Positions 42,861 through 52,385 of a DNA stretch of 64,000 nucleotides are shown piece by piece (positions within the stretch are counted from its first letter, which is position 1; every line of letters starts with the position of its first letter). The notes beneath the pieces were generated by a model that searched no databases, was not told the origin of the DNA, and was given only the letters and a program-made list of their open reading frames with translations. A program made the position numbers and the translations under genes. The DNA comes from Protopterus annectens (Eukaryota; Chordata; Ceratodontiformes; Protopteridae), in NCBI RefSeq assembly GCF_019279795.1, contig NC_056727.1, positions 1,210,765,077 through 1,210,829,076 of the forward strand. The letters are read 5' to 3'.

Positions 42861-45654
42861 GAGAATGGACTGAAGGGTGACCATCTGGAACTTGGACTTT
42901 TTCACAAAACGATTCAAAAGGCTGAGGTCCAAAATTGGCCTTACGTCCCCTGTCTTTTTTGGCACCAAAAATAACCTTGAGTAAGTTCCTGATCCGATCT
43001 GGTTGGCGGGGACGGGCTGGATGACTCCTTTTCTCAGCAGCTTTGAGACTTCTACGGCTGCTAAATCCCGTTGACTGGGTGGCACGTCCGGGATTCTCCT
43101 TGTAGAAGGAGGGGGCTTGAAAAAGGGAATGAAGTAACCTCCGGTTACAATACGAAGCACCCAATGATCCTTGGTTATCGATTCCCAAGCCTGTGGGTGT
43201 TTCGCAAAACGGCCCCCGACTGGCTCCGAAGAAGCACAGCCGGGCCACATCCTAGGGACGTTGAGGGTAGGAGGAGCCACAAAAGGATTTGCGGTCTCCA
43301 GAGTTACGGGGGCCTCTGCCACCTCTAGGGCGGCGTCTTCCTGAAATCCCCCCCCCCTGCCTCTGGAGGGGGGATCACTCGGTGGAGTAGAGAAGAACTT
43401 TTGGGATTTACGGAACCACATTTTCCCTCCTCTCTGGGCCTTGGGATAAGGTGTACAGGGCGCGGAAAAGCGGGCCCCAACAGCAGTCAAGGTCTTTCCC
43501 TCCTGTTCACACCGAGTAAGTGTGTCCTTCACCTTGGGTCCAAACAAGGAAGACCCATCAAATGGGGCGTCGGCGAAGGAAGACTTAAAGGCCTCCACGA
43601 ATGGACACAAGCGAAGCCAGGCCTGTCTCCTAAGAGCCACTCCTGTGCCCGCTGCTCTGCTCGCCCCTTCGGCTGCATAGGATATGAGCCTCATGGACAA
43701 GTTGACAATAGAGGTTAGGGTAGTCATCTGAGCGCCCACAGTCTGTGCTAACGCCTCAGGAAGATTACCCTCAAGGGACTCTCCTAACTCCTTGAGGAGG
43801 TCCCTTTGCAGCCTCGTAAAATGACAAAGATAGTTCAGTGACCGCATGGTAAAGGTCGCTGAAGAAAGGGTACGCTTCCCGTACCTATCCATGCTCCTAG
43901 AATCCTTATTAGGAGGATGAATAGACGTTGAAGCCTCAGCCACGCCCTGCTGAGTGGCGGATGCCACCACCATAGCATCCACTGCAACGCCCTTGGTGAG
44001 GAATTCTTTCTGGGGAGGAGCTGAAAGAAATTTATTGGGTCTGGCAGGCACTGGTTCTGCCGTGTCAGGATGTTCCCACACCCTTCGAGAGATTAGGTCC
44101 AATAACTCGAAGGGTGGAGACACCCAGGAGGAGGAGGGCTGGGCCCCGAAGACCTTGAAGAAAACTGACTCCTCCACGGTAGGGGCTTTGGATTGCCAAT
44201 CGCCTCTCTGTCTCAAAATCTCAAGGATATCCGAGAAAGAGACGTCATCGGAGGACGATTTAGGGGACCCTTCCGCATCCTCGAGGTCAGTATCAGAAGT
44301 GACGGATTCATCTTGGGAATCAACGTGCTTCCTCTTACACAGTTTCTTCCTTGGAGGTTCATCCGAAGCAGTTTCGGAAGGACCCCCCGGAAGAAGGGAA
44401 CCCCCAAGGTGGTATCCTCAGGCCCCGGGGCCCCACTGTCGCGGGAAAAAATGTCTCCAGAGGCACCAGTACCCAGAACTTGGGATGGAGAAGTAGAAAC
44501 CTGCTGAATCGGCAAAGTCATGGCCAGCGCACTCCTCATGGCCTCAAAAGCAGGACCTCCAGACTCTACAGAGATCACTTGCTGAGAGGCCACGGCGGTA
44601 CCGGGAATGCCTGAGGCAGATGCTCCGAGGGGAAGACTGGGCATCGAAGAGGCGAGCTCTACAGTGTTGCCCTCGGACCCCACCGAGGAAGATCCAGTAC
44701 CAAACCCTGACACCGAAGGCAGGGTAGGAATGAAAGTCGGAGCAGAGGAACTCCGAGGGGGTCCCTGCTCCGACTGGACGATTCCACTCCGTTTCCGCTC
44801 CGTTCTACCTGCACCAACTCCAACGGCTCCAAAGGGGTCGGAGGAGGAATCAAATGTATTGGGTGTGGAGTCGGCGCCGAAGCCGCAGGGGCTGGAGCCG
44901 AGATCATTTTGGTAAACGCTGGGGACTGGAAAAGCCTCTGGATAACCCTATCCAAATCCGAATCAGATAACCTAGAGGATTTGGAGGAAACAGAATGGGG
45001 CCGAGAAGACTTCTGCCTCGGCTCCGATAAAGCAGGGGACTGGCTCCGATATGGTTCCAGCACTATCGGAGCCGAGACCGGAACCGGCTACAATAGTGTC
45101 GGCGCCGAAGGAGGCTCCGGAGCCGAGGGGGAAGAGTCTGAGCTGCACACCTCCAATGGCTCCGAGATCAATGGAGCCGAGGTAGGCGATTGGCCTCTCG
45201 ATGCACTCCCCTGCGGCTCTGATACCAGTGGAGCCGAGGAGAGAAGCACCGAGGCAGACCCTTCAGCCATCGGCTCCGAAGCCATTGGAGCCGAGGAAGA
45301 AGAAGTCGATACTGGTTTTTTAGTTGTCGGTTCCAACGGACTGGTAGGAGCAGACTATCTAGGCTTCTTGGACGTCGGGCCCGACGGACTGGTCGGAGCC
45401 GACGATCTCTTCTTTTTTGAAGCAGGAGAAGAAGCCAAGGCTTCTTCAAAAGAAGGCTTAATCAGACCTCTAAGAATCAATTTATTTTTTCTGTCCTGGA
45501 GAACCCTGGAGGAGAACGTGTGGCATACACTACAAGTGTCCTGTAAATGCTTTGGGCCTAAGCAATACACGGAGATGGCATGGCTGTCTGTAATAGACAT
45601 CTTGTAATTACACTTTGCACATTTCTTGAAACCCGACTTTTGCTCCTTAGACAT
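42786..45654 (-). pseudogene. Gag and Gag-RT join, DIRS copy H
   Basis: The start at 45654 reads MSKEQKSGFKKCAKCNYKM and has the full Cys/His motif YCLGPKHLQDTCSVC. RKNKLILRGLIKPSFEEAL follows, then degenerate SAP-x2-SEP repeats (45336-45088). In-frame stops near 45355 and an indel near 44700 break it. From 44216 to 42786 a single 476-codon frame spans Gag C-terminus (EGASRAAGTGVALRRQAWLRL, RGRGGGFQED) and the RT fingers (VPKKTGDVRPILDLSLLN). This shows directly that Gag and RT were in one frame in this subfamily. Confidence 0.8.
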
Positions 45655-45701
45655 ATTGACTAGAAAAGCACAGGCAACTAACAAAAAAGCTACAGAAGTA
45701 A

Positions 45702-45893
45702 TGGGCTAAAGCCCTCTAACTTAAACGGGCTTAGCCCGACACAATAAATGAATAATAGAGGAAAGGGACTACTCGGGCTAAAGCCCTCTAACTTAAACGG
45801 GCTTAGCCCGAAACTAACACAGTCACACCACAAACAGGAAAAAAAAGAGACAAGTATACAACAAGGGCAAAAGCCCTCTAACTTAAGCGGGCC
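45702..45893. repeat. Three palindromic repeat units in the 5' leader of copy H
   Basis: The unit GGGCTAAAGCCCTCTAACTT-x-AACGGGCTTAGCCCG occurs at 45703-45738 and 45775-45810, identical. A third, partly decayed unit lies at 45865-45893. Each unit can fold on itself (CGGGCTAA with TTAGCCCG, or two small hairpins). Spacing is 72 and 90 bases. They lie just upstream of the gag start and have not been noticed in the other copies. Confidence 0.85.
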
Positions 45894-46424
45894 TTTTCAG
45901 TTCACAAACAGCGCGAAAAGGGGTAAAATTCAATTTTCACCAAACATGACACAAACTCACACAAAGCTGTTAAAACAGCTGTTTTATCAAATTCTGACAG
46001 AAACCCTATGGAAAATAGACCAAAAGGTCAAGAAAAAACACTTGGCTCCAGCCAAGTCGAGACCATGTCCGTCTTGAAAAGCGGCAAATGAGATCTGGGG
46101 AAGCAGGTGTGGTGCATTGCGGGATAAGGGGTAGCCCAGCCAATAAGAGACTTCGTTCTAGAGTATAACGGCCGAGTCGGAGCCGACGGATCGGCTCCGA
46201 ACCCATCAGTGATGAATGTAGGCGAGATAGGATCCCATTACATCCAAACACATAAACACACAAAAACATACTCGGAGGCTCTAAATAAAAATCTGCCTAA
46301 GCAGCAGAGACCTCCAAAGTAGACACCCAAGCAACCGCTACCCCAAAACAAAAAACGTGCAACACATAGCTCACAAAGCCAGTGTGCCAAACAGTCACAG
46401 CCCTTAAGGCTAAACAACACACCT

Positions 46425-46925
46425 GATACACTTGTAATAGGTGACTCTATTGTCAGGCACACTGACGTCCCGCTCACCATGCTGAACAAGGAGAAGGTCA
46501 CAGTGAGCTGCCTGTCGGGCGCTAGGATCCGCCACATAACACAAGCACTCAGGTCATTCCAAGGCAAGTACAAATATGACTCAGTCATTGTCCATGCTGG
46601 TGTGAAGGACCTGAGACGTACCTCCCTGGACTTACATGAAAAGAGACATAGAGGAGCTCTCTGAGCATGTAGCCCAGGCTGGTATGACCCTGACTTTGAG
46701 TAGCATCTTACCCTCACCAAGAATGATGCCACAATATGAAGACAAGATGATCAATTTCAACAACTGGCTTAAGTATTGGTGTCATTCAAAGGGGATCCAA
46801 TGCCTGTCAGCCTGGGATGACATGCTCGACAAGCCACGATGCTTCACTAGGGACGGCTTGCACCTATCACCCCTGGGCTTTCAGATATTGGCAAAGGCTC
46901 TTGCCACCCCCATAGTGCCTTTTTT
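46425..46925 (+). pseudogene. SGNH/GDSL esterase domain of the CR1-like LINE
   Basis: The domain starts VIGDSIVRHTDVPLTML near 46435 (block I, GDS with the nucleophile Ser). It continues through CLSGARIRHITQAL and DSVIVHAGVKDL (block III; canonical GTND changed to GVKD) and ends with CFTRDGLHLSPLGFQIL near 46850 (block V, D-x2-H). One frameshift near 46640 splits it. In CR1/L2 elements this domain belongs to ORF1 and is thought to bind lipid or RNA rather than to be essential for cutting. It runs without a stop into EN in this copy. Confidence 0.8.
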
Positions 46926-46969
46926 TAGGCAAGGCTCAAAAGACAAACCCATCTCCATAGGTATCACAA

Positions 46970-48240
46970 GGGATAAGAAACTAAGAGTAATGCTACTCAA
47001 CGCCAGAAGTCTAAACCTCAAGATGCATGCACTCGAAACTTTCCTTAGCATGGAGAACATCGATATCTGTGCAGTAACAGAAACCTGGTTTAAGGCTCCC
47101 AAGAGCACCCCAGCACTACCAGGTTATACCTCATACCATGCTTTTCGGCCCCAAAACTTGGACCGAACCACAAAAGGAGGGGGGGGTATCAATATTCGTC
47201 AAAGATACCCACACCTCCAGGTTGGTGGCACAGCACGAAGCATCAGAGACTATCCATGTGCAACTAACAGTGGGTAAAACTGCCTTCCTGTTTATAGCCT
47301 GCTGCAGACCACCCTCCCAAACCCAGGAACCCCACTCAGCCTTCCTGAGAACACTGGAAAATATGAAGGTCACTCCAAACACCATTATATTGGGAGACTT
47401 CAACTACCCAAACATAGACTGGGAGCATTACTCTAGCTCCAACACCCTAGCCCACAGGTTCCTAGAATTTATAAACTCAAATGCTATGGAACAACTTGTT
47501 ATCACTCCCACAAGAGGGGAAAACATACTGGACCTGATCATTACCAACATGGGGACTCTATGCTCCAGACCAGAAGTGTATCCCTCACTGGTAAGATCAG
47601 ACCATAAACTAATCTCACTGGATATTCACATCCCGATCCCACCCCCTGCCCAGAAAACCACAGTGAAAAACTTCTCTAAAGCAAATTTCACACTCCTCAA
47701 AACCGAGGTGGAATGCTTCAAAGATTCCGGGCCTGTGGAAAATATGGCCCAGACCGCAGAATCCTTTATAAACGCATTCTATGAACACCTTCAGGAATGC
47801 ATGGATCATGCAATCCCAAATAAAACCAAGACCCAATGCTCCAAAGACAGACATCCTGTCTGGTGGACCCCAGCCATAAACAAACTATACAATAGAAGGA
47901 GGAAGCTACTACATGATAGAGCAAAATCCCAAAAAGGGAAGGCATCTCTGATTAGTATTAGCAAAAAACTACGAGCACTCATAAAATCGTCTAAGGCCAG
48001 CTTCGGGAGAAAAATTGCACAGGACACTAAGGATAATCACAAGGCTTTCTTTAGTTATGCTAGGAACCTGGGTGGGAATTCCCAGATATGCTCAGAATCA
48101 GTCCAAAATGACAAAAAAATACATTGAACCCACAGACATTGCCAACATCCTAGCTGACAGGTTCAGTGCAAACTTCTCCCCTCCCTCCCCACCAAAAGGG
48201 CAAATATCTATCCCAGCAGAGTGCTCCCCCCCCCTGACAT
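46970..48240 (+). pseudogene. AP-endonuclease and linker of the CR1-like LINE
   Basis: EN begins RVMLLNARSLNLKMHALETFLSMENIDICAVTETW (Asn and the catalytic Glu are present). A run of 8 G (about 47182-47189) shifts the frame, and 47138-48127 then has GGVSIFVKDTHTSRLVAQHEAS, ILGDFNYPNIDWEHY, TPTRGENILDLIIT and VRSDHKLISLDIH. The basic linker YNRRRKLLHDRAKSQKGK follows. A run of 7 A (48113-48119) shifts it again, and a run of 9 C (48226-48234) once more. All EN catalytic residues are encoded, but in broken frames. Confidence 0.85.
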
Positions 48241-49778
48241 CTCAGATGTTCAGGTAAGAGCCGCCCTCTCCAAAGCAAAAAACACAGCATCAATGGGACC
48301 AGACGGTGTCCCGGGCTGCGTCCTACATGAACTCCAAGAAGAGCTAAACCCAAACATAAAGCAGCCTTACTACAGGATATGTACCCAAAGAGTGGCGTAC
48401 AGCAACAGTGGTCCCTCTCCACAAAGGTGGTGCCTCAACAGATCCTGGAAACTATCGCCCCATAAGCCTGACTAGCTTGGTCTGCAAAGCTATGGAAAGG
48501 ATCATCATGGACCTCATAAATAAAGATATTGGGGACCTACAGACACTGGATCCTACCCAGTTCGGCTTTGTTAAGTGCAGATCCTGCCTCTTAAACCTGG
48601 TCGATTTCTTTGAAACAGTCACCATGGCCATTGACGAGGGGAAGGTGGTCCACACAGCCTACCTGGACCTCGCAAAAGCCTTCGATACAATACCCCACTC
48701 GGGCATTATAGATAAGCTCACCAGCTTAAATATAAACCCCTATGTCACTAGATGGGTTGCAAACTGGCTCAAGGACAGAACCCACATGGTTAGAATTGCT
48801 GGAGCCATGTCAGACTCCAAACCAGTTACAAGTGGCGTCCCACAAGGCTCAGTCCTGGGACCTCTCTTGTTCGGTATATATTTCTCGGAGGTACAGGCCA
48901 ACATGGAAGGACTGTGACTGACCAAGTTCACAGATGACTGCAAACTGGGTGCCATAATCGACTCTCCAGCCGACTCAAGCATCCTCCAAAAGGGCCTCAT
49001 AGAAACAGACAACTGGTGCCAGAGCCATGGCCTCAAGCTAAACGCCAAAAAGTGTATAGTCATCCCCTTTGGCAAAAACAAAGTGCCCACAAATTACCAC
49101 ATAGGTGATAATCCATTAAGTACGGAAGAAGTAATTAGGGACCTGGGGACCCAAGTTGATAGCAATCTCTCATTTGACAACCACGTGGCCAAAGTGGTCA
49201 GAAAAACATTTTATATAGCCCACCTAATCATGAAGGGATTCACATCTAGATCAAAGGAGGTCATTGTGCCTCTTTACTCATCCCTCATCAGGCCCATAAT
49301 TGAGTACAATGCCACTTTTGGGATATACCTTACCAGACACCTGCAGCAACTGGAAATACCCCAAAAGTACCTCACCAAGAGGATCTAAGGGCTCAAACTG
49401 ATGCCATATGCTGCCCGGTTAAATAAACTCCAGCTCTACTCAGTGGCATACCGCCTGCTCAGAGGCGATCTGTGCCTGACATATAAAGCCATGTCCAACC
49501 AGGAATTAATGGACATGCTGCACCTCAGAAAATCCAAATCCCATCGAGCTACGCGCTCGAGAGATTTGAACCTCAGCACTGAAATAAATAGGACATGCTG
49601 GAGGGACAGATTCATAACCCAGAGGCTTCCTTCACTCTGGAATAAAATCCCAGTCCAGGTTAGGCAGAGTCCCTCATTGACTCTCTTCAAGAGGAATCTT
49701 GATGAGTGGATGGGAGATCGTAGGTTTACCCCGGGTATCACTTCTGTGTCACTGTTAGACAGAGGCACAGTATACTAA
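48235..49778 (+). pseudogene. Reverse transcriptase of the CR1-like LINE
   Basis: DISDVQVRAALSKAKNTASMGPDGVPGC opens the RT. A 16-bp deletion near 48363 shifts it. 48408-48917 has GNYRPISLTS, YLDLAKAFDTIPHSG (motif A) and TSGVPQGSVLGPLLFGIYF (motif B), then a TGA in place of the Trp before motif C. Motif C itself reads FTDD instead of FADD. 49083-49388 and 49401-49778 hold the C-terminal part, split by a TAA near 49386, ending FKRNLDEWMGDRRFTPG. Confidence 0.85.
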
Positions 49779-49894
49779 CCTCGAAAAAGGGCATAGCAAA
49801 ATTAATTTAAAATAGGTGGCGAAAGCCAAACACACTCTGGCTAGGCTTATAAATGCCCTAGGGCAGATAGCCTAGTATGAACCTATGAACCTAT

Positions 49895-50160
49895 AAGAAA
49901 TGCTTGATTTAGTGTTGTCCTATAATTTCTTTACCTTCAATAATAATATTTATTTACAAAAAATAGGGGTGGCCATGGGTTCACCTTGCGGCGCTAGTTT
50001 CGCCAATCTAGTCATGGCCTATTGGGAACAGGATATAACAAGTAGAAATCATGACCTTACGAATAAGATCAGGTACTACACACGCTTTTTAGATGATATT
50101 TTTATTCTAATCGAAGGGAATGAAGATACAGCACATGAATTAGTATAATTTTTTTAATTC
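49895..50160 (+). pseudogene. PLE reverse transcriptase, motifs B and C
   Basis: After the LINE tail the PLE reading resumes: MLDLVLSYNFFTFNNNIYLQK, IGVAMGSPCGASFANLVMAYWEQ (motif B), and YYTRFLDDIFILIEG (motif C with both Asp). The stop at 50146 sits by a run of 7 T. The homologous text continues as SSSNFLTFTSNFNRHRISYLDVDLRKD in another frame. Confidence 0.9.
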
Positions 50161-51197
50161 TAGTTCTAACTTTCTAACTTTTACATCCAACTTTAATAGA
50201 CACAGGATTAGTTATTTAGATGTAGATTTAAGGAAGGACCTTAAAAACAAAGTTTACTATGCTAACATACACAGGAAAGATACCTATTCTAATACTTTAT
50301 TACACTATTCAAGCTGCCATCCCCTTTATCAGAAAAAGTATGTTGTAAAAGGTCAATTAAATGCAGGCCCGAATGGTATCAAGGAACGATGACTTTCATG
50401 ATGAATGTAGACTTTTGTGTTCTATGTTTACCATGAGAGGTTATCATAAACAACTTATTGATGAAGTTATGTCTGAGGTTGGATCAAAAAGAGAAGCAGG
50501 TACCTATATGCCGATTCTTAATGCCTTGAATCAAGTACCCGTTCCTGTAAGTACTAGTGAACTCATGTATATTAATGCTTCTTTTATTACTCCCTATAGC
50601 TTAGACAGTAACTTTATTTCTCTCATCATTAATAAAAATTGGAACATCATATCTAACAATGGTGTTCTGAGTAAAAAATTACCAGCTAAGCCAAAGATTG
50701 TCTGGAAAAAAGGGAGAAATTTGAAACAGATATTACAAAACAATGTGTCACTAGGAACACAGAGAGTGGGTATGTATCAGTGCAATATGTGCAATTATTG
50801 TGCACATATGATTACAGGGCAGACATTCACAGTAAGGAACATTACATATGACCTCAAATATAAATTCAACTGCTTGTCAACCAAAGTAATTTACTTGGCA
50901 CAGTGCCAGGCTTGTCCTTCATTTTATTTAGGAAAAACTGATAGGAAACTACAAGAACAGGTCTACGAACACCTATACACAATCAAGAAAAAGAAAACCG
51001 AGAATGCACATGCTAAACATATTATTGACAACCCTAGCCATAATTTCAATTTTAAAGCAATTGATACCATATCACCTGACAGCCGTGAAGGACCCTTTGA
51101 AGTCCTGTTGGAAGTACTAGAACTTTTTGGCAGATTAGGTGCCATGCCAATGCCCCCCCAGGCCTTAATGAGACTATCACATTATATCCGTTACTGA
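50161..51197 (+). pseudogene. PLE RT thumb and GIY-YIG endonuclease
   Basis: The 278-residue frame from 50361 holds the RT thumb (DECRLLCSMFTMRGYHKQLIDEV) and a Cys-rich linker (YQCNMCNYCAHMITG). The GIY-YIG nuclease follows: CLSTKVIYLAQCQACPSFYLGKTDRKLQEQVYEHLYTI. VIY and FYLG correspond to GIY and YIG, and the Arg of the R-x3-R helix is K-x-L-Q-E-Q-V here, so the catalytic Arg may be lost. It ends HNFNFKAIDTI-x-SREGPFEVLLEVLEL. In the family this nuclease opens the target for insertion. The open length is remarkable given decay elsewhere. Confidence 0.88.
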
Positions 51198-52080
51198 AAT
51201 TGAGAAGCCTACGACGTTGATATATATACCATTGTCATGTTATATACTCTTGTGGGGTGTGGGGGGGGGGGGGGGTTTGCTTGCTTTGTTTTCGGAGTGA
51301 ATTTCTGTACATTACCGCGCACTTATGGAGTAATTTTTCCTTAGTAATCTTGCATTTTACCTTTATATAGGTTTACTAGTTGCTGTTTGATTTCAAATTT
51401 ATCGTTTACATGTTAGCATATATATATTTTTACCATATTTCTTTTACAATTACAATACACATGCTTTCTACATGACCTGGCTACATTAATTGCACTATTT
51501 AATAGTTCTTTGTTCAGGTGTCACTGTATATCCTGAACATATATTTATGACTTTTGTTAGACTTTGTAGTTAAGTATGTGTTTTAGGTGGGATTCTGACC
51601 AGACTATTGTAGTTCTAATGTGACTTTGTACCATCTTTCAATAGCAATTTCCCACAACAACGTTCTTTCTTTTTTGTAACCACTCGATTCTTTGATGTGA
51701 TTTATTTATATATGTATTCAGTGCTCAAGTTGAGTAACTTTTGTACATACTGGTTTTTGTTTGTTACTGCTCATTCCTTAGTCTGAAACATGTAGTAATA
51801 TATAGATGTGATTTGTATTACCATATATACTTTATATATTTTTATATTTGTTTTATATTTAGTATTTATTTAGATACTGTAATAATGACATCTTAGCGAT
51901 GCTTTTAATCTTTTTAACGATTCTGAAGTTTTGTTGATTTTGTTTTAAATTCATTCATAGATTCACCTCATTAGTTGTTAGGACACTATACCTTTAACTA
52001 ATTGAAGCACAGAACTGTAACCTAGCAACGGCACCTTTTTGGCGCCAAAACCAGTATTTAAACCTTGTTTTTTGTCAGAA
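51198..52080. other. AT-rich 3' untranslated part of the PLE
   Basis: No coding is visible between the GIY-YIG stop and the right pLTR. A run of 15 G at 51261-51275 stands out. The last 60 bases (GGCGCCAAAACCAGTATTTAAACC) lead into the hammerhead-like motif. Confidence 0.6.
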
Positions 52081-52081
52081 T

Positions 52082-52135
52082 CTGTTTGTCTGAAGAAGTC
52101 CCACTATTAGTGGGACGAAAAGCGCTTCACAGTAT
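52082..52135 (+). ncRNA. Hammerhead-ribozyme-like motif at the right pLTR of the PLE
   Basis: CTGAAGA (52090-52096) matches the core CUGANGA. One extra A is followed by a perfect 7-bp stem II (GTCCCAC 52098-52104 with GTGGGAC 52110-52116, loop TATTA), then GAAA (52117-52120). The palindrome AAGCGCTT (52120-52127) gives a short stem III that would pair between two molecules. The predicted cut is after C52128 (triplet TTC). Stem I is weak: TTGT 52086-52089 with ACAG 52129-52132, including one wobble pair. PLEs are known to carry minimal hammerheads in their pLTRs. Self-cleavage here is inferred. Confidence 0.65.
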
Positions 52136-52370
52136 TGGTTCAATAAAGCTTTTGGAGAAATCTTTTTTACTACTTCATACATATGGATATTTTGTCGCAT
52201 AGGACCTCTTTGTGGACATTTATTTAGCATCTAACATAACTGATTTTATCCTGGATTCTGTCTACAGCAGCCATTTGAGTGTGGAGAATTTACAAGTGTG
52301 GACTATACAAGAATTCCCTTGGCGTTCACAAGTACAGGGTAATTTTGTCTTCTGGTTTTTGTTTTCACTT
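52129..52370 (+). repeat. Right pLTR of the PLE
   Basis: ACAGTATTGGTTCAATAAAGC through TTTTGTTTTCACTTG, over 95 percent alike to 36252-36495. It begins exactly at the predicted hammerhead cut and ends at the target-site duplication. Confidence 0.9.
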
Positions 52371-52385
52371 GTAAAGAGGTACTCT

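Larger units (their letters stand above)
39887..46246 (-). mobile_element. DIRS retrotransposon copy H, complete length, nested in the LINE
   Basis: The left end AGTTATGTACTTACCATAACTTTGG and right end ...GGATCCCATTACATCC have matching inverted repeats of about 170 bp (39905-40075 against 46085-46246). Shared blocks are GGGTTCGGAGC, ACTCTAGAACGAAGTCTCTTATTGGCTGGG and ACAATGCACCACACCTGCTTCCCCAGATC. The internal complementary region lies at 40195-40310. Length is 6.4 kb. No target-site duplication is visible, as expected for DIRS. YR and most of pol are well preserved, and gag is broken. Confidence 0.92.
39420..49894 (+). mobile_element. Near full-length CR1-like LINE inside the PLE, split by DIRS copy H
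   Basis: 39420-39621 is a likely 5' UTR. ORF1 starts at 39622. DIRS copy H interrupts at 39887 and the LINE resumes at about 46247 with esterase, EN and RT. It ends in GGCTAGGCTTATAAATGCCC and the octamer tail ATGAACCT-ATGAACCT at 49875-49894. PLE coding continues directly after the tail. No clear target-site duplication is seen, as is usual for CR1. Confidence 0.85.
35964..52370 (+). mobile_element. Penelope-like element (PLE) with pseudo-LTRs, split by LINE and DIRS
   Basis: The PLE order is complete: an inverted partial pLTR (35964-36246), a direct pLTR (36246-36495), a coding region in two parts (36523-38629 and 49895-51197), AT-rich 3' DNA, then a full pLTR (52129-52370). A 15-bp target-site duplication flanks the whole. 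The tail-to-head and inverted pLTR arrangement with RT and GIY-YIG is typical of endonuclease-bearing PLEs. Without the nested elements it measures about 5.1 kb. The interrupting DNA (38630-49894) consists of two CR1-like LINE pieces and DIRS copy H. Confidence 0.9.

Noticed and set aside
45702-45893. A CRISPR-like array from the regularly spaced palindromic units
   Set aside because: There are only three units, spacing is uneven, no cas genes are present, and the context is a vertebrate retroelement leader.
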